Positions 20,283-31,910 of a stretch of 64,000 nucleotides of DNA are shown one piece after another. Made by a program: the position numbers and the translations under genes. Under the pieces are notes generated by a model. It saw nothing but the letters and a program-made list of their open reading frames with translations, ran no database searches and was not told the DNA's origin. This DNA comes from Ooceraea biroi (taxonomy: Eukaryota > Arthropoda > Insecta > Hymenoptera > Formicidae): positions 7,822,663 to 7,886,662 of the forward strand of contig NC_039509.1 in NCBI RefSeq assembly GCF_003672135.1, in the 5' to 3' direction. Position 1 is the first letter of the stretch. Each line of letters starts with the position of its first letter.

Positions 20283-22770
20283 GTTTTAATTGTCGAGCAT
20301 TAAAAAAGCGGCTGCAATCGTTATAAGTTATGAGTTAATAAGTCTTGAAATATTCAATTGCAAATGTAATCTGCGATTTTATCAATTTTAATATTCACTG
20401 TCTATTTAAACGAAATATTATCAAAATATTATAATTCTTGTTGTATCAATATTGCATTTGTATCGAAATATAAGAATTTGTATAATTTACTATTAAATAT
20501 ACAGATGCCAGACCGGCCCTGATAGCATGCAATATACTGTAGTATGTACCTCATTATATAATAAAAATTTATTTTATATACATATATATAAACCTAACTA
20601 ACTTAATCGAATATGGTTATAATAGTAACTTTAAAATTATTATACTTTTAGTAGTTAAATTTAATTGTATTTAGATACTAATTTCAAATCTCCCTCTTTA
20701 ATTACTTTCTATCGCAGCGCATGCTTCGCGCATGCTCATATCACTACTGAAGAGTAGTCAACTTTTTATAACGATTATCTCGCTCGCGGGGCAGAGGGCA
20801 GAGCGACGCTTTTTTTTGCCAGATTCTTCTGTTTCGTGTAAAAACGCGTCGAATGAGCCTAATTTCATCGATTTGTCAGGTGAGGTCGCTAAACTGAATA
20901 ATTACCAATTCTTTCACCTGAGGTTTTAGTAAATAGGCTCATTCGACATTCGAATGCAAAAGTACTAAATATTTACACATAACAAAGTAATAATAAAAAT
21001 ACAATCAAAATAAACACGTGGAGGAAGGGGGAAGCGCACCCTGCAATCCTGTATCTTTTTAAAAAGTACCCAATCTAAGCAATTTTTTTGTGTCAAAAAA
21101 GTTACATGTAAATGAGAATTTAAAAAGTTTATACAAATATTTAAATAATTGTACAATTTGGTTTGAGATAGGTTAGGTGTTTTGGGGACAAGCATTCTTA
21201 CTTTTGATTAGTCGTTTGTAATTTACGAGTTGCGCAGTGCATTATATATGATAAATTCAAAATTACACACTTGATAAAACGCGAGAACATAAATAAAGCA
21301 CGCGTGAAAACTATGATAACCAAATTTATGGATATGAAATAATACCTCTTACACATACATTTATACATAGCTGTATAAATGTATGTGTAAATAATTATAT
21401 TCGCTCGATGTAACAGATTTCCTAACCTCTTACAAATTGGTACTTATGTTTTTTAACTCTTCAAACTTTTTTATACTTAATGAAGCAAGTAAAAAATAAA
21501 AGTAAAAAGGGTAATTGTGAAGGAGAGCTCCTTCCTCTCCGATTTCCTTCAAACTTGGTAGAAATGTATATTTTGGTCCTAAAACACGATTAAAAGTTTC
21601 AAAGTCGCCAGTCACCTATCAGTAGGCACATGTAATATAATACGCATAGTCAGCATGATTACACATTTTTAGTTTCTAAGATCCTATCCTACGTAATGTT
21701 TATGCAACATGAGATAATAATGTGGAAGTGGTTGTTAACAAATAATTGTATTCCTTTTCAATCAATAGTGTATTGATGAACGCTAAATGTGACGTGCATA
21801 GCGTAAAACGTAAATGTAAAGCGTAAACTCTGTGAACGGTTTGAAATTCATCTACAGTATCAATTATTTTTGCAATGTTCCGCGAGTTTTATTCGTATGT
21901 CGATTATTGATGTATGTGCATCCATCAACGCAATAATCAAATATTTCCTTATATGTGATGCTAACATTGTAAAAAACATTATTATAAACTCGATCTATTT
22001 ACAGATTTGTTCTATCTCAACTACATCTTTCAATAGTCTCTCGTGTGCTGTGCTGTGCTGTGCTGAGGCAGCTGTGACAAGTGACTCAGCCTCTGAGTGC
22101 AGTTTACTTAAATGTGAAAAAGGCAATATATTGGAAAGGAGAAATTTAATTTAACATACTGGTAATCTTGTTTGAAAAAGTTGCTTTCTAGATTAAGTAT
22201 AATTTGATTAAAACTTAATAAGATTAATTTGAAAAATGTTTTTATGCTCGCAAAATAATAAATAACCTTTCAGATATTTGTGTCACTGTTTGAATAATGC
22301 ACGCATAACAAATACAAGTATGTAATTTTAAAAGAAATAATAAATACACAAATATACATTTTATCAATGGGAATTTCCTCATTATGTAATTTTACTACAT
22401 AAAAATAATGAGTATAAGAACATTTCATCAGAAAAGTATCTTAAGAAGTGCAATGATAATGTCTGTATTCGGTTACTAAATAAAGTGGAATAAGAATAAA
22501 CGTAATAATGATTTTAAATTAGAGATATTATTTTCTTGATAATAATAAATACATGTGTGCAAAAGATGCATTACATTAAGATATATTACATTAAAATATA
22601 AAGTGACATGTTAAAATTGTTTAAAATATTTCCTGTCTGAGTAGTTTTTGGTAAATATATATATAAATAATTTTTAAATGCATCTGTTTTCAGTAAACAA
22701 AGTGTTGCCGCACGTTGATCAACAAAACTGTAAAAGTAATAACTGTGCACTGTAAAAATAATCAAGAAGA
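20283..22770. other. Intergenic region between the reductase and hydrolase genes
   Basis: About 2.5 kb without a recognisable gene. It holds a short imperfect inverted repeat at 20848-20947 (GTCGAATGAGCCTA and its complement, possibly a small MITE) and a GTGCT pentamer repeat near 22048-22066. The last few hundred bases should include the promoter of the hydrolase gene, but I see no clear TATA box. Confidence 0.5.
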
Positions 22771-23673
22771 ATGGTAGAACCACAATTTAAAGAAGTAAAA
22801 TTTACCGTGCCCTGGGGTCATGTTGCTGCTAAAACTTATGGTCCTTCCGAAGGAAAGCCTGTTCTAATGGTGCACGGTCGTTTAGATAACGCAGGATCGT
22901 TTACTAGATTAATGAAATATTTACCACTAGGTACTTTTTATTACGTATGCATAGACTTACCTGGCCATGGATGGTCATCGCACTTTCCATCTTGGTTAGC
23001 ACTGGACTATCAGATTTATATACACGCATTATATTTTATCTTAGAAGCACTGGGATGGAAGAAATGTATTTATATAGGACACAGTATGGGCGGACAGATA
23101 GGTTTAATGTTTAGTGCTCTTCAACCTCACAGAATTGAGAAATTAATTGTTATCGACTCATTTCTTGGAAGTTATAATCAAAATCCCGATTTTATAATGC
23201 ACCTTGCGAATTCATTTGCATACACACTTGGAGCCAGTAGTAACAGTATAAAACAAGATGTACTTTACACTAAGGAAGAAATACTACATGCTTTGAAAAC
23301 TCGGAGAATTTATACTTTAAATTCAGAAGCTGCGGATGCTTTATTTGAGCGTGCAGTTACAGAAGTAAATGGAAAGTACAAGTACAACAGGGATGTAAGA
23401 TTAAAGAATGCATCATTTTCATTTATAAGAAATGTCGATTCCATAGAATATTTTCATAAACTTTCGGTTCCAATATATCTCTTTATTGCATCAAGTGGAA
23501 TATTTTCTTCACATATGGAAGAACTCAAATTAGTATTAAATAAAGAAAATTCTAAACTCAAATTACAAGCAATTAATGTAAATGGCAATCATGATGTCCA
23601 TAATAATAATCCTGAAAATGTTGGGCCACTTGTATGTGAGATATTGATTAGTGACTATTCTAGTAAATTATAA
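22771..23673 (+). CDS. Serine hydrolase-like protein (alpha/beta hydrolase, SERHL/kraken type)
   Basis: A single-exon gene for 300 residues, within the usual size for the family. The alpha/beta-hydrolase core is clear: the oxyanion loop HGRLDN at residues 35-40, the DLPGHGWS turn at 62-69, and the nucleophile elbow GHSMGG at 103-108 with Ser105. The late GNHDVHNNNPENV provides the likely catalytic histidine. The acidic member of the triad is not assigned. The SERHL group has no firmly known substrate; the Drosophila relative kraken is expressed in gut. No signal peptide or membrane segment is visible. ATG at 22771 is used because the protein opens with the usual FTVPWGHVAAK stretch and upstream codons lack homology. 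Confidence 0.9.
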   Translation: MVEPQFKEVKFTVPWGHVAAKTYGPSEGKPVLMVHGRLDNAGSFTRLMKYLPLGTFYYVCIDLPGHGWSSHFPSWLALDYQIYIHALYFILEALGWKKCIYIGHSMGGQIGLMFSALQPHRIEKLIVIDSFLGSYNQNPDFIMHLANSFAYTLGASSNSIKQDVLYTKEEILHALKTRRIYTLNSEAADALFERAVTEVNGKYKYNRDVRLKNASFSFIRNVDSIEYFHKLSVPIYLFIASSGIFSSHMEELKLVLNKENSKLKLQAINVNGNHDVHNNNPENVGPLVCEILISDYSSKL

Positions 23674-23858
23674 ATGTTTATATTCTTGGTATATTTGATC
23701 ATCTACATTGTTAGATTCCTTGACTTTTCAACAACTTTAAATGGAAAGGGAAATTAATTTTTTCTAAGAAGGTGAAGGATTCTAGAAGATTCAAACGTGT
23801 AAATAGTTTAAATACTTATAGTATGTAATTTATCAAATATTTAAAGTATAATGAAAAT

Positions 23859-23864
23859 TAATAA
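23859..23864 (+). terminator. Polyadenylation signal of the hydrolase gene
   Basis: AATAAA lies about 185 bp after the hydrolase stop codon and is followed by a T-rich stretch, as expected for a poly(A) site. Confidence 0.5.
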
Positions 23865-24111
23865 AGATTATATATTTCTGTTTTCAATCAACTGTTTTAT
23901 ATGTTTGTGTTGTACATTTTATTTTGACATCGATATGTATTGCACTTCTTGATAAATACAAATTTTGTAACAGCAAAATTTTTAGTTACTTATGTATAAT
24001 ATTACGTTTATTTAAATATCTAACAAACTTCAAAGTTTTGTCTGCAATTGCGATTGCAATATATTATGTAAGTTATCGTATAAAAATAATTGCAGAATAT
24101 ATTATATTGAA

Positions 24112-24249
24112 TTGACTGGAAAGTCTATGTCGACCCCCTTAGCAAAATTCAAACGGAGAACTTTGCATTAAGAATTGATATAAAAATTAATTAATTATAT
24201 TTTGTGCTTGAATCTTGCTAAGAGGGTCGGCATAAATTTTCCGGTCCAC
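24112..24249. mobile_element. MITE, second copy of the GGAAAGTCTATG family
   Basis: TTGACTGGAAAGTCTATG is mirrored by CATAAATTTTCCGGTCCA-type sequence, with inner CCTTAGCA and TGCTAAGAGG arms. It matches the hairpin in intron 3 of the reductase gene. It lies between the convergent hydrolase and PRMT9 genes. Confidence 0.75.
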
Positions 24250-24336
24250 TCGATGCACAATAAAAAGGATACTATAAATATCATAGTTGAAAAGAAAAAT
24301 TGTGCAAAATTGTAAAAGTTTTTTTTTTATAGATTT

Positions 24337-27300
24337 CTACAAATTTAATACTGTGACTTTTACTAATCCTTTCACTTGGTATACTTTAAACTTTACGGTT
24401 TTATTTTTCAGAATAACGTCTCTCAATTCATCTTCAAAAATGATTGCAGTGTGGTTCATGAAAGAATTATTCTTCATCGTATCATGTACATGATCTGTGC
24501 CGAGTTGAATCTTATACCAACATAATAAGGCATTTGGGAAAATGTCCTTTTCAGTCTTTATTTCCCCAAAGTTCACAATTGCTTCCATGGTTTCAGTTTC
24601 ATTTATTTCTATAATAGTTCGTGCTTCAGAAAAAACTTCGCACGAATATAAACTCGAATTCAAATCAAATATTTGATTAATCTGTAATAGGACAAATCAT
24701 GAAAGTAAAATAGACTTTATACAGTTTTAATGTGAAATAAACCTCAAAATGTGACTTACCTTGTACTTGTTGATATACTTTGCGATTACATAGTTTGTAC
24801 TTTTATTGGTTGTATTAATCCGTGTATGTGGATCGTCTTTGCTATCTAAACTCTGGAAAAAAAGAGATATTGTATATTTATTACTCACACATATTTTTAA
24901 TACATATAACATTCATATTTTTTTATATTATATTATTTAATTTTATTAGCTATGAGTTTTATGATTAATGTTATACATAATTTAAAATGTCATATTAAAA
25001 CATATTATCGTCATACCCTATCACTGTGAGTATTGAACGGGCAAGAGGATTTTTGGAGATTGGCATCTTGCACATAAGCCATATTTGGTAAGTCCTTGGA
25101 ATACACCAATTGTCCCATAAGAAAAATCTTTTCCGGTAACAATATGCCATTTCGTTTGAGCAAATATCTAAAACAAAGGATCAATAATAATTTTGATGCG
25201 CACATGTAATAATTGTACGATATGTTTAGTATAACTATATAATATACAAAAACTAAATGTCACTCAACACGCAAATTATCTGACAACACGTATTACCTGA
25301 AAATTTCGTAACAACTATCTTGACCGTCTCTCAATTCACCCTTAATGTCAAAATTATGGACGAATATAGAGTCAAGGGAGCATGGAATCTCGTCGTAGTT
25401 TGATATCATATGTACTTTCCCTCGAATCCCATTATCTTGCGCTACTCGCTCGATCAGAGAACGAAGCATCGGATTATCAGTTTTGTAGTATAAAATTTCA
25501 CTAGCTTTACACTCCTTTAAAAGTGTTAACCCGTAGATTGGAAAAGGCGAAGTATCCAAAATATATTTTATTTTTCTACTCTCTTGATATCTACCAATCT
25601 CGGTGAGCAATTTGATGTAATCAAAGTCATTCAGGAAGACAATCACTTCTTTTGGCAAACGATATAAAAATTTGCACTCCTCTTTAGCCCGCGCGTTGTC
25701 AGTGCTGTAAGAACATTTTAATTTGCTCTTTGACATCTCCGCTTTTATCGTCAAGGTATCGCCCTCGTGGCACGCGGTTGGCACCGCCGGGAAAACAGCA
25801 AGCTGCCAACAAGATTTTCTATCCGAGGAATCCAACGTAATCTCTTCATCCAAATGTAATTTGAACCAAGTAACCAGACCGTCCATGATGCCATTGTATT
25901 TACATTTTGCTCGTAATATTTGTTTTATCCCATCCTTGCAAAATTCTTGCAACTCTAGTAGATTATTAAAATTTACAGTTAAGAGCATTTGCGGCTCAGT
26001 GACATAATTAATCTGAACTTTTTCCAGATTCTCCGTGTCATAATATTCATCATCTGAGAGTACACATACATCGTGAAAATTCAAAGGACAATTCTCTTTG
26101 ACCTTGTCGAAGATAACCGACGATCTGTATCTAATATGTTCGCACTCAATAGCCGCTGTATAAACTGTCGCGCCCATCGGTATTACCGTACCATTTGGAT
26201 CTAAAATGTTCATGTGCACGTTAATCATCGATGGTACTACAAGTTCCCCAAATAAGCCAGCATCAAACGTTTCAGTCACTATTAATTTTACTCTAGAATT
26301 ATATAAGTAGATATATTTAGTATTATAATCAAAGCATATGTATATGCAAAATAATATGTAACAATATGGAAATATTACACACATGCGCACGTATATATAT
26401 TACACGCGACACACAAACCTTTCAGAAATGTCCATAGGTATTTTCAGATCAAACGACAGCTTCGGTATTAATTTTACGTCAGTTGCATCATTAGATTCGA
26501 ATACTTCTTTTGCAATTAGCGTCATCACGTCAGAACATTCGCACGCGTAGATTTTTTTCGCTCCTGCATCCTTCACATACAGGCTCAGCAGGCCTGTACC
26601 AGTGCCCAGATCCAGCACCGTATCGTATCCTTGATTGATTCTCTTGCGTATAGCTTGCTCAAAAGCATTATTTCGCCACTTGTCATTGAGCATCGTGAAG
26701 TGCCATCTGTCCACTGCCATACTGTATGCATTCTGTAAATTTCGTTCCGCCGGAAGAAAGTTGGGAGCAACTTTCAAAGCTCTCCTTAGATATTCTATCG
26801 CCCTTATAGGATCGTCATTCCTTTAATGATACATGCAATGATTTTTTTTATATTACAGGTAATAATTATAACAATTTGTGATAATAGTTGAAAAGTTAAA
26901 TTAATATGAGGTAGGTCATCCTCGATGGATTAATAACAAAAAAAATTAATAAAAATCGTCAAATATATAAATTACCTTAAGAAATGTGCTGCAAAGTTGT
27001 TCAGCATACGAGGGTTATTTGGATAAATGTCTAAGGAATGTTTGTAACAATGTACAATGTCTGAAAATCGATTTTCTTGTGCTAATTGTATTCCCCATTC
27101 ACCTAAAACAATTAAATATCATTATTATATTGCATTATATCTTATGTCGCAAATTATAAGGATTATATTCTATGTGGCAGAGTCTTACATAGTACATCTG
27201 TAAATGTTTCTTCAATTTCTGATCTCTTAGCAGGACACAATTCCACAACAATGGTATAATATGCGTAAGCCTTCCCAACATTTCCAGTCCTGTCATGTTC

Positions 27301-27351
27301 TCTGGCTTTTTGCAACGACGTTTCCAATATGTCATTTACCTCCGCTTGCAT
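24337..27351 (-). CDS. PRMT9: Protein arginine N-methyltransferase 9-like
   Basis: Seven exons (27351-27189, 27102-26976, 26820-26419, 26292-25297, 25167-25017, 24852-24760, 24681-24337) with GT-AG introns encode 758 residues, somewhat shorter than vertebrate PRMT9 (about 845). PRMT9 symmetrically dimethylates arginine on the splicing factor SF3B2 in vertebrates. The first ~130 residues form helical tetratricopeptide-like repeats, a feature of PRMT9. The AdoMet-binding motif VLDLGTGTG is at about 165-173, and the double-E loop TETFDAGLFGE at about 237-247. A second, degenerate methyltransferase-like module fills the C-terminal half. The ATG at 27351 fits; an upstream ATG is out of frame. Confidence 0.9.
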
Positions 27352-27698
27352 TTTGCATCAAGTTCTTTTTATTTTGTCCGCACTATTCCGTCGCAATCAC
27401 CTTGCCTTTATAAAATTTAAAACTGATCATTATATTTGATTTATTACGTGATTGTCAACCGGATTTTTTAAGTTATCTTTCGTGTCAAACGAGTATAAAA
27501 GTAACCTAACGCTTGCTTCGGTTTCGTTGGAATCGCGAAATTCTCTTTAGTATAATAAGACGATTAAACGCGTAAACAGCGTTTTTCACATTAATTAGTA
27601 TCTGTTGTACGAAAATATTGACAGTATTTCAAAGTCTAGATTCGTTGCTTCGCGCGTATTTTCGGAATATATCACTTTTGCCCACAGTTGTATACAAC
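27352..27698. other. Upstream region of the PRMT9 gene
   Basis: No repeat and no gene is seen. It should contain the PRMT9 promoter and 5' leader. It ends at the target duplication of the large foldback. Confidence 0.4.
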
Positions 27699-28044
27699 CA
27701 GAGAGGAACCTGAGAGCGGCCATGCCCCTGTATTTTGTGTAACGCTGTCGGTCGCTGATTCGAGCACCATCGCATCCACTTTTTGTGGATGTCGAGAACT
27801 ACGAAGCCACATCCACTTTCGCGCGGTGTACATCCACTTTACTGTCGATAAGTAGTTACTCGAATCGGTGCGAATGTGCCAACACATTAACAAACTGCTG
27901 AAAAGCGACGAAAATGACATATGTTAATAACAATACGCGCATAGAGAAGTATTCACGTCTATTAAGATATGTGCATTCGTATAAAAAATACAAAAATACG
28001 CAAAAATACACAATTCTAAGAAGAATTTATATAAAATATTATTA

Positions 28045-28466
28045 GGGTAAGAGGTACAGTTATTGATAGGGATACAGTTATTGACACATTAACTCTTTTA
28101 ACTTAAATTTCTCGTCACATGCACGACGCTCGTACGCAAAGTTTATATGCTCGTACAAAGTACCTTTTCCCCAACAGATTTACTGAGTTATCTTAGATTT
28201 CTGTCATTGCGTTTCGAAGCGGCCAGCAAAAACATGCACTGATCTATTCGGAGCATCGCCAGGAGTGGGTCAGTGATTGTTTTTGCTACCGCTTCGAAAC
28301 GCAATGACAGAAATCTAAGACAACGCAGTAAATTTATTGGTGAAGGAGTACTTTGTACGAGCATATGAACGTTTCACACAAGAGCCATGCATGTATCGAG
28401 AAATTTCAATTAAACACATTAATGTGTCAATAACTATATCCGTGTCAATGATTGTATCTCTTACCC
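28045..28466. mobile_element. 422-bp MITE with TA duplication inside the left arm
   Basis: GGGTAAGAGGTACAGTTATTG at the left is mirrored by CAATGATTGTATCTCTTACCC at the right, with TA outside both ends. The right arm of the large foldback carries all of this MITE except its final 30 bp, so the MITE was present before the arm was copied in inverse orientation. Confidence 0.75.
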
Positions 28467-28744
28467 TATGTTCATTTGGTTTCAATAAAGCGCAATATCT
28501 GATAATTTGTGTTCCTCTGTCTTATTACTTATTTCTTACTAGCTCTTTTTGTTGCTATACTGTTATTGTTTTTATACGAATGTGTTTTAATGTTATATGT
28601 CGTTCCTCAAACGTTTGTTTGAAATATCATTTCACATATGGAGTGTATCAAAACTGACGGACGAAATACACTTTTTTATAGAAATTTATTATTGATGCGT
28701 GTCATTGCCACTCACAACAAATCCTCTTAAAACTCATTAAAATA

Positions 28745-29190
28745 GTTAGTTGCTCGCATGTATTTGGTACCAAAATAATCTAGAGGCAACGTACTATCGA
28801 AATATATCAATATCCGAATTTGTTGCTAACTCTAACATGTGGAAAAACATTAGTTTATCACGGACGCTCGAGCCGCGCTGCAAGTTTCTTCAACCGACGT
28901 TTACAGAATTAGTTGCTCGCACTCTTTTGGTCTCAAATTATTCCTTGCATCACAGGCTATCGAAATATATCAATACCTAAATTTGTTGCTACCTCCAAAG
29001 TGAAAAAATACTCGCCTAAGTGGTCGCGGACTTTAACTGTAGCGCCTGGCCATCCGCCACAGTTAAAGTCAAGACGAATTGTTTAAAGAATTAGTTGCTC
29101 GCAAGATTTTGGTCTCAAATTGTTCCTTGCATCACGGGCTATCGAAAAATAACAAAAACTGAATTTGTTGCTAACTCCAAAGTCACAAAA
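28745..29190. repeat. Degenerate tandem repeat, three units
   Basis: Three stretches begin with AGTTGCTCGCA (about 28747, 28912 and 29094), include TTTTGGT, then CTATCGAAATAT-type sequence, and end with TTTGTTGCTA. Unit spacing is about 165-182 bp. They fill the unmirrored centre of the large foldback. Confidence 0.6.
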
Positions 29191-29336
29191 TAACCAGGTA
29201 CGTGATTGCGCGACCATATACGACAGGTAAAGGCAGTTATTGACAGAGTGTTTAAACAATTTGTTACTAATTCGATACGAGGTATAAAATATTTCTTACT
29301 ATCAGTAATATATGTGTATTCAGTAATATAGTTTTA

Positions 29337-29697
29337 TATATTACTGAATACACATGCGGTATTAGAGAGATGTAAAGGGAAAAGGTAGGCGGTCTTTAAA
29401 GATCGCGTGATCGAAGCGTGCTCGATAGCGACGAGCAATTAGAAGCGTCGCGACAAGAATCAAAGGCTAGTGGTAATACCTAAAGTGACATGTTTTCGCT
29501 GCGGGAAAATTTGGACCGACCGCTCGCGCTTGCCGCAGTGAAAAATATATTACTTTAGATATTGCCGCCAGCCTTTGATTCTTGCCGCGACGCTTCTAAT
29601 TGCTCGCCGCTATCGAGCACGCTTCGATCACGCGATCTTTAAAGACCGCCTACCTTTTCCCTTTACATCTCTCTAATACCGCATGTGTATTCAGTTA
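29337..29697. mobile_element. Inner foldback at the centre of the 2.7 kb element
   Basis: CTGAATACACATGCGGTATTA at the left and its complement at the right end enclose about 150-bp arms, including CGATCGAAGCGTGCTCGATAG-type sequence on each side. It adjoins the break point at which mirror symmetry of the large element begins. Confidence 0.65.
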
Positions 29698-30732
29698 TTG
29701 ACACATTAATGTGTTTAATTGAAATTTCTCGATACATGCATGGCTCTTGTGTGAAACGTTCATATGCTCGTACAAAGTACTCCTTCACCAATAAATTTAC
29801 TGCGTTGTCTTAGATTTCTGTCATTGCGTTTCGAAGCGGTAGCAAAAACAATCACTGACCCACTCCTGGCGATGCTCCGAATAGATCAGTGCATGTTTTT
29901 GCTGGCCGCTTCGAAACGCAATGACAGAAATCTAAGATAACTCAGTAAATCTGTTGGGGAAAAGGTACTTTGTACGAGCATATAAACTTTGCGTACGAGC
30001 GTCGTGCATGTGACGAGAAATTTAAGTTAAAAGAGTTAATGTGTCAATAACTGTATCCCTATCAATAACTGTACCTCTTACCCTAATAATATTTTATATA
30101 AATTCTTCTTAGAATTGTGTATTTTTGCGTATTTTTGTATTTTTTATACGAATGCACATATCTTAATAGACGTGAATACTTCTCTATGCGCGTATTGTTA
30201 TTAACATATGTCATTTTCGTCGCTTTTCAGCAGTTTGTTAATGTGTTGGCACATTCGCACCGATTCGAGTAACTACTTATCGACAGTAAAGTGGATGTAC
30301 ACCGCGCGAAAGTGGATGTGGCTTCGTAGTTCTCGACATCCACAAAAAGTGGATGCGATGGCGCTCGAATCAGCGACCGACAGCGTTACACAAAATACAG
30401 GGGCATGGCCGCTCTCAGGTTCCTCTCTGATACAACCATTGAAATATAACCATACTGGAACGCGCACTACCCTACCCCCTTCACGAGACCGAGCGGTCAG
30501 AGGGAGATAGAGTGCTGGGACCGTGTTGTCTTTTTCTAAACGTGAACTACCGTGGCTGAAAACATTCGTCCCAACTTGTATGTGTGTGACGTGTGTAGCT
30601 GCATTACGTGACGCACGAATCAGAATCAAATCAAGACATTCTGAATTGAAAAGTATTGTACTCTATTAGCAATTGACTGATTGACTGATACATACCAAAG
30701 GTTTGTTTATGCGACTAACAACTGAGTGATAC

Positions 30733-31138
30733 CAGAGAGGAACCTGAGAGCGGCCACGCTGCCGTTTACGCCTATATTTTTGCATTGAGAAATTTGAGAA
30801 ATACAACACCGAATGTGAACTTACATTCCATTTAACATGCATATGATTTTTTGTCATTATGAAATCATGTGCATGTGCATGTTAAATGGAATGTAAGGCC
30901 GGTATTCATAGTCGAATCTTAAGTCTATATTTAAGACCGTCTTAAGTTTATCTGAAGATGCTGTATGGATCATTTCATTGGCTATGGAGTATCTGAAGAT
31001 ACACTTAAGACGGTCTTAAATATAAGATTTGACTATGAATACCGGCCTAAGTTCACATTCGGTGTTGTATTTCTCAAATTTCTCAATGCAAAAATATGGG
31101 CGTAAACGGCAGCGTGGCCGCTCTCAGGTTCCTCTCTG
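30733..31138. mobile_element. 406-bp foldback of the CAGAGAG family
   Basis: The terminal CAGAGAGGAACCTGAGAGCGG is shared with 27699-30429, and GTGATAC lies on both sides (30726-30732 and 31139-31145). The arms run through ACGCTGCCGTTTACGCC to the centre, where a Harbinger-type MITE is inserted. The flanks carry two copies of a roughly 50-bp tandem unit around ACATACCAAA. Confidence 0.85.
30897..31047. mobile_element. 151-bp PIF/Harbinger-type MITE
   Basis: GGCCGGTATTCATAGTC and its perfect complement bound a hairpin, with TAA on both sides (30894-30896 and 31048-31050). The terminal motif and 3-bp duplication fit the PIF/Harbinger group. It is inserted exactly at the centre of the surrounding foldback. 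Confidence 0.85.
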
Positions 31139-31701
31139 GTGATACATACCAAACTTTTGTTTATGCGATTAACGACTGACTGATATATTAAAGTTTTGTT
31201 TATGCAATTAGTGAGTATATTAATATATAATCATACAGTTTTCTTTATGTATAATGCCTATTTTTAAACACATTTATAGCATTTTGTTAATATACATGTT
31301 AATGTACATGGTATTGAAAATTTATAATTTTCTATTACGTGTACGTTTTTCATAAAACATTGTGATATTTAGAATCCGAGAATTTATATACTATTATATT
31401 ATTTTATTTATGCAAAACAATATTACGTTAAATAATTTTAAGATAATAAAGTTAGTTATGAGATGTTTTTGCATTTTTATACTTGTATTTCATAAATACA
31501 TCCAAATATAACAAATACAAATAATACAAAATATAATAAAATACTACAAAACATGAGATTATTTTTGTATTACTACATATAAACAATTTCATTTTTCGTT
31601 ATATACATTATTTTAGTTTTCGATTCTGAAAACTATTAGTTATTAGAAATTTCCTTTGATAAAATAGAATTTCAATGTGTAGAAAATGTATGTAAAGGCA
31701 A

Positions 31702-31759
31702 TGGGTACGTTCACGAAACTCAACAGTTGCGCAACTGTTGAGTTTCGTGAACGTACCCA
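31702..31759. repeat. Perfect 58-bp palindrome
   Basis: TGGGTACGTTCACGAAACTC runs into CAACAGTTGC and is mirrored without a mismatch or loop. AATG lies next to both ends. It may be the smallest possible foldback MITE. Confidence 0.85.
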
Positions 31760-31910
31760 ATGTTCTCAGATTGGGTAGTATGTCACGTCACGTGATTAGG
31801 ACTGTTAGTTAGACTAAAATAGCACGTGCCTGGCCTAACTCTCTCACTCGCACAGCTCTGACCGCGCGAGAACAAAGCAGTGCGCGTTTCAGTATGGTTA
31901 TATTTCAATG

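Larger units (their letters stand above)
27699..30429. mobile_element. 2.7 kb foldback with CAGAGAGGAACC ends and 7-bp duplication
   Basis: The ends CAGAGAGGAACCTGAGAGCGG and complement are flanked by ATACAAC on both sides (27692-27698 and 30430-30436). Mirror arms extend about 738 bp each (27699-28436 and 29691-30429) with only scattered single-base differences. The unmirrored centre (about 1.25 kb) holds degenerate tandem repeats and another foldback. Open frames of about 80-100 codons exist in both arms, but they are mirror copies of each other and match no family I know. The element sits in the left target duplication of the P-like element at 30437. Confidence 0.85.
30437..31910. mobile_element. 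P-like non-autonomous element
   Basis: CATTGAAATATAACCATACTG at 30437 and its complement ending at 31910 are inverted, with similar subterminal sequence (GCGCACT, GGTCAGAG) for a further 60 bp. GATACAAC follows the right end and TATACAAC precedes the left (before the foldback insertion), giving 7 of 8 matching bases. CA...TG ends and 8-bp duplication suit the P superfamily. No transposase is present; nested inside are the foldback 30733-31138 and a 58-bp palindrome. Confidence 0.7.

Noticed and set aside
27183..27188. Reading straight through the first PRMT9 exon past 27189
   Set aside because: A GTAAGA donor is present and the frame stops soon after; joining to 27102 restores the repeat region.
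30208..30510. Open frame of 100 codons in the right arm of the 2.7 kb foldback, nearly identical to one at 27672-27920
   Set aside because: The two frames are identical because the arms are mirror copies; no family similarity and no start context were seen.
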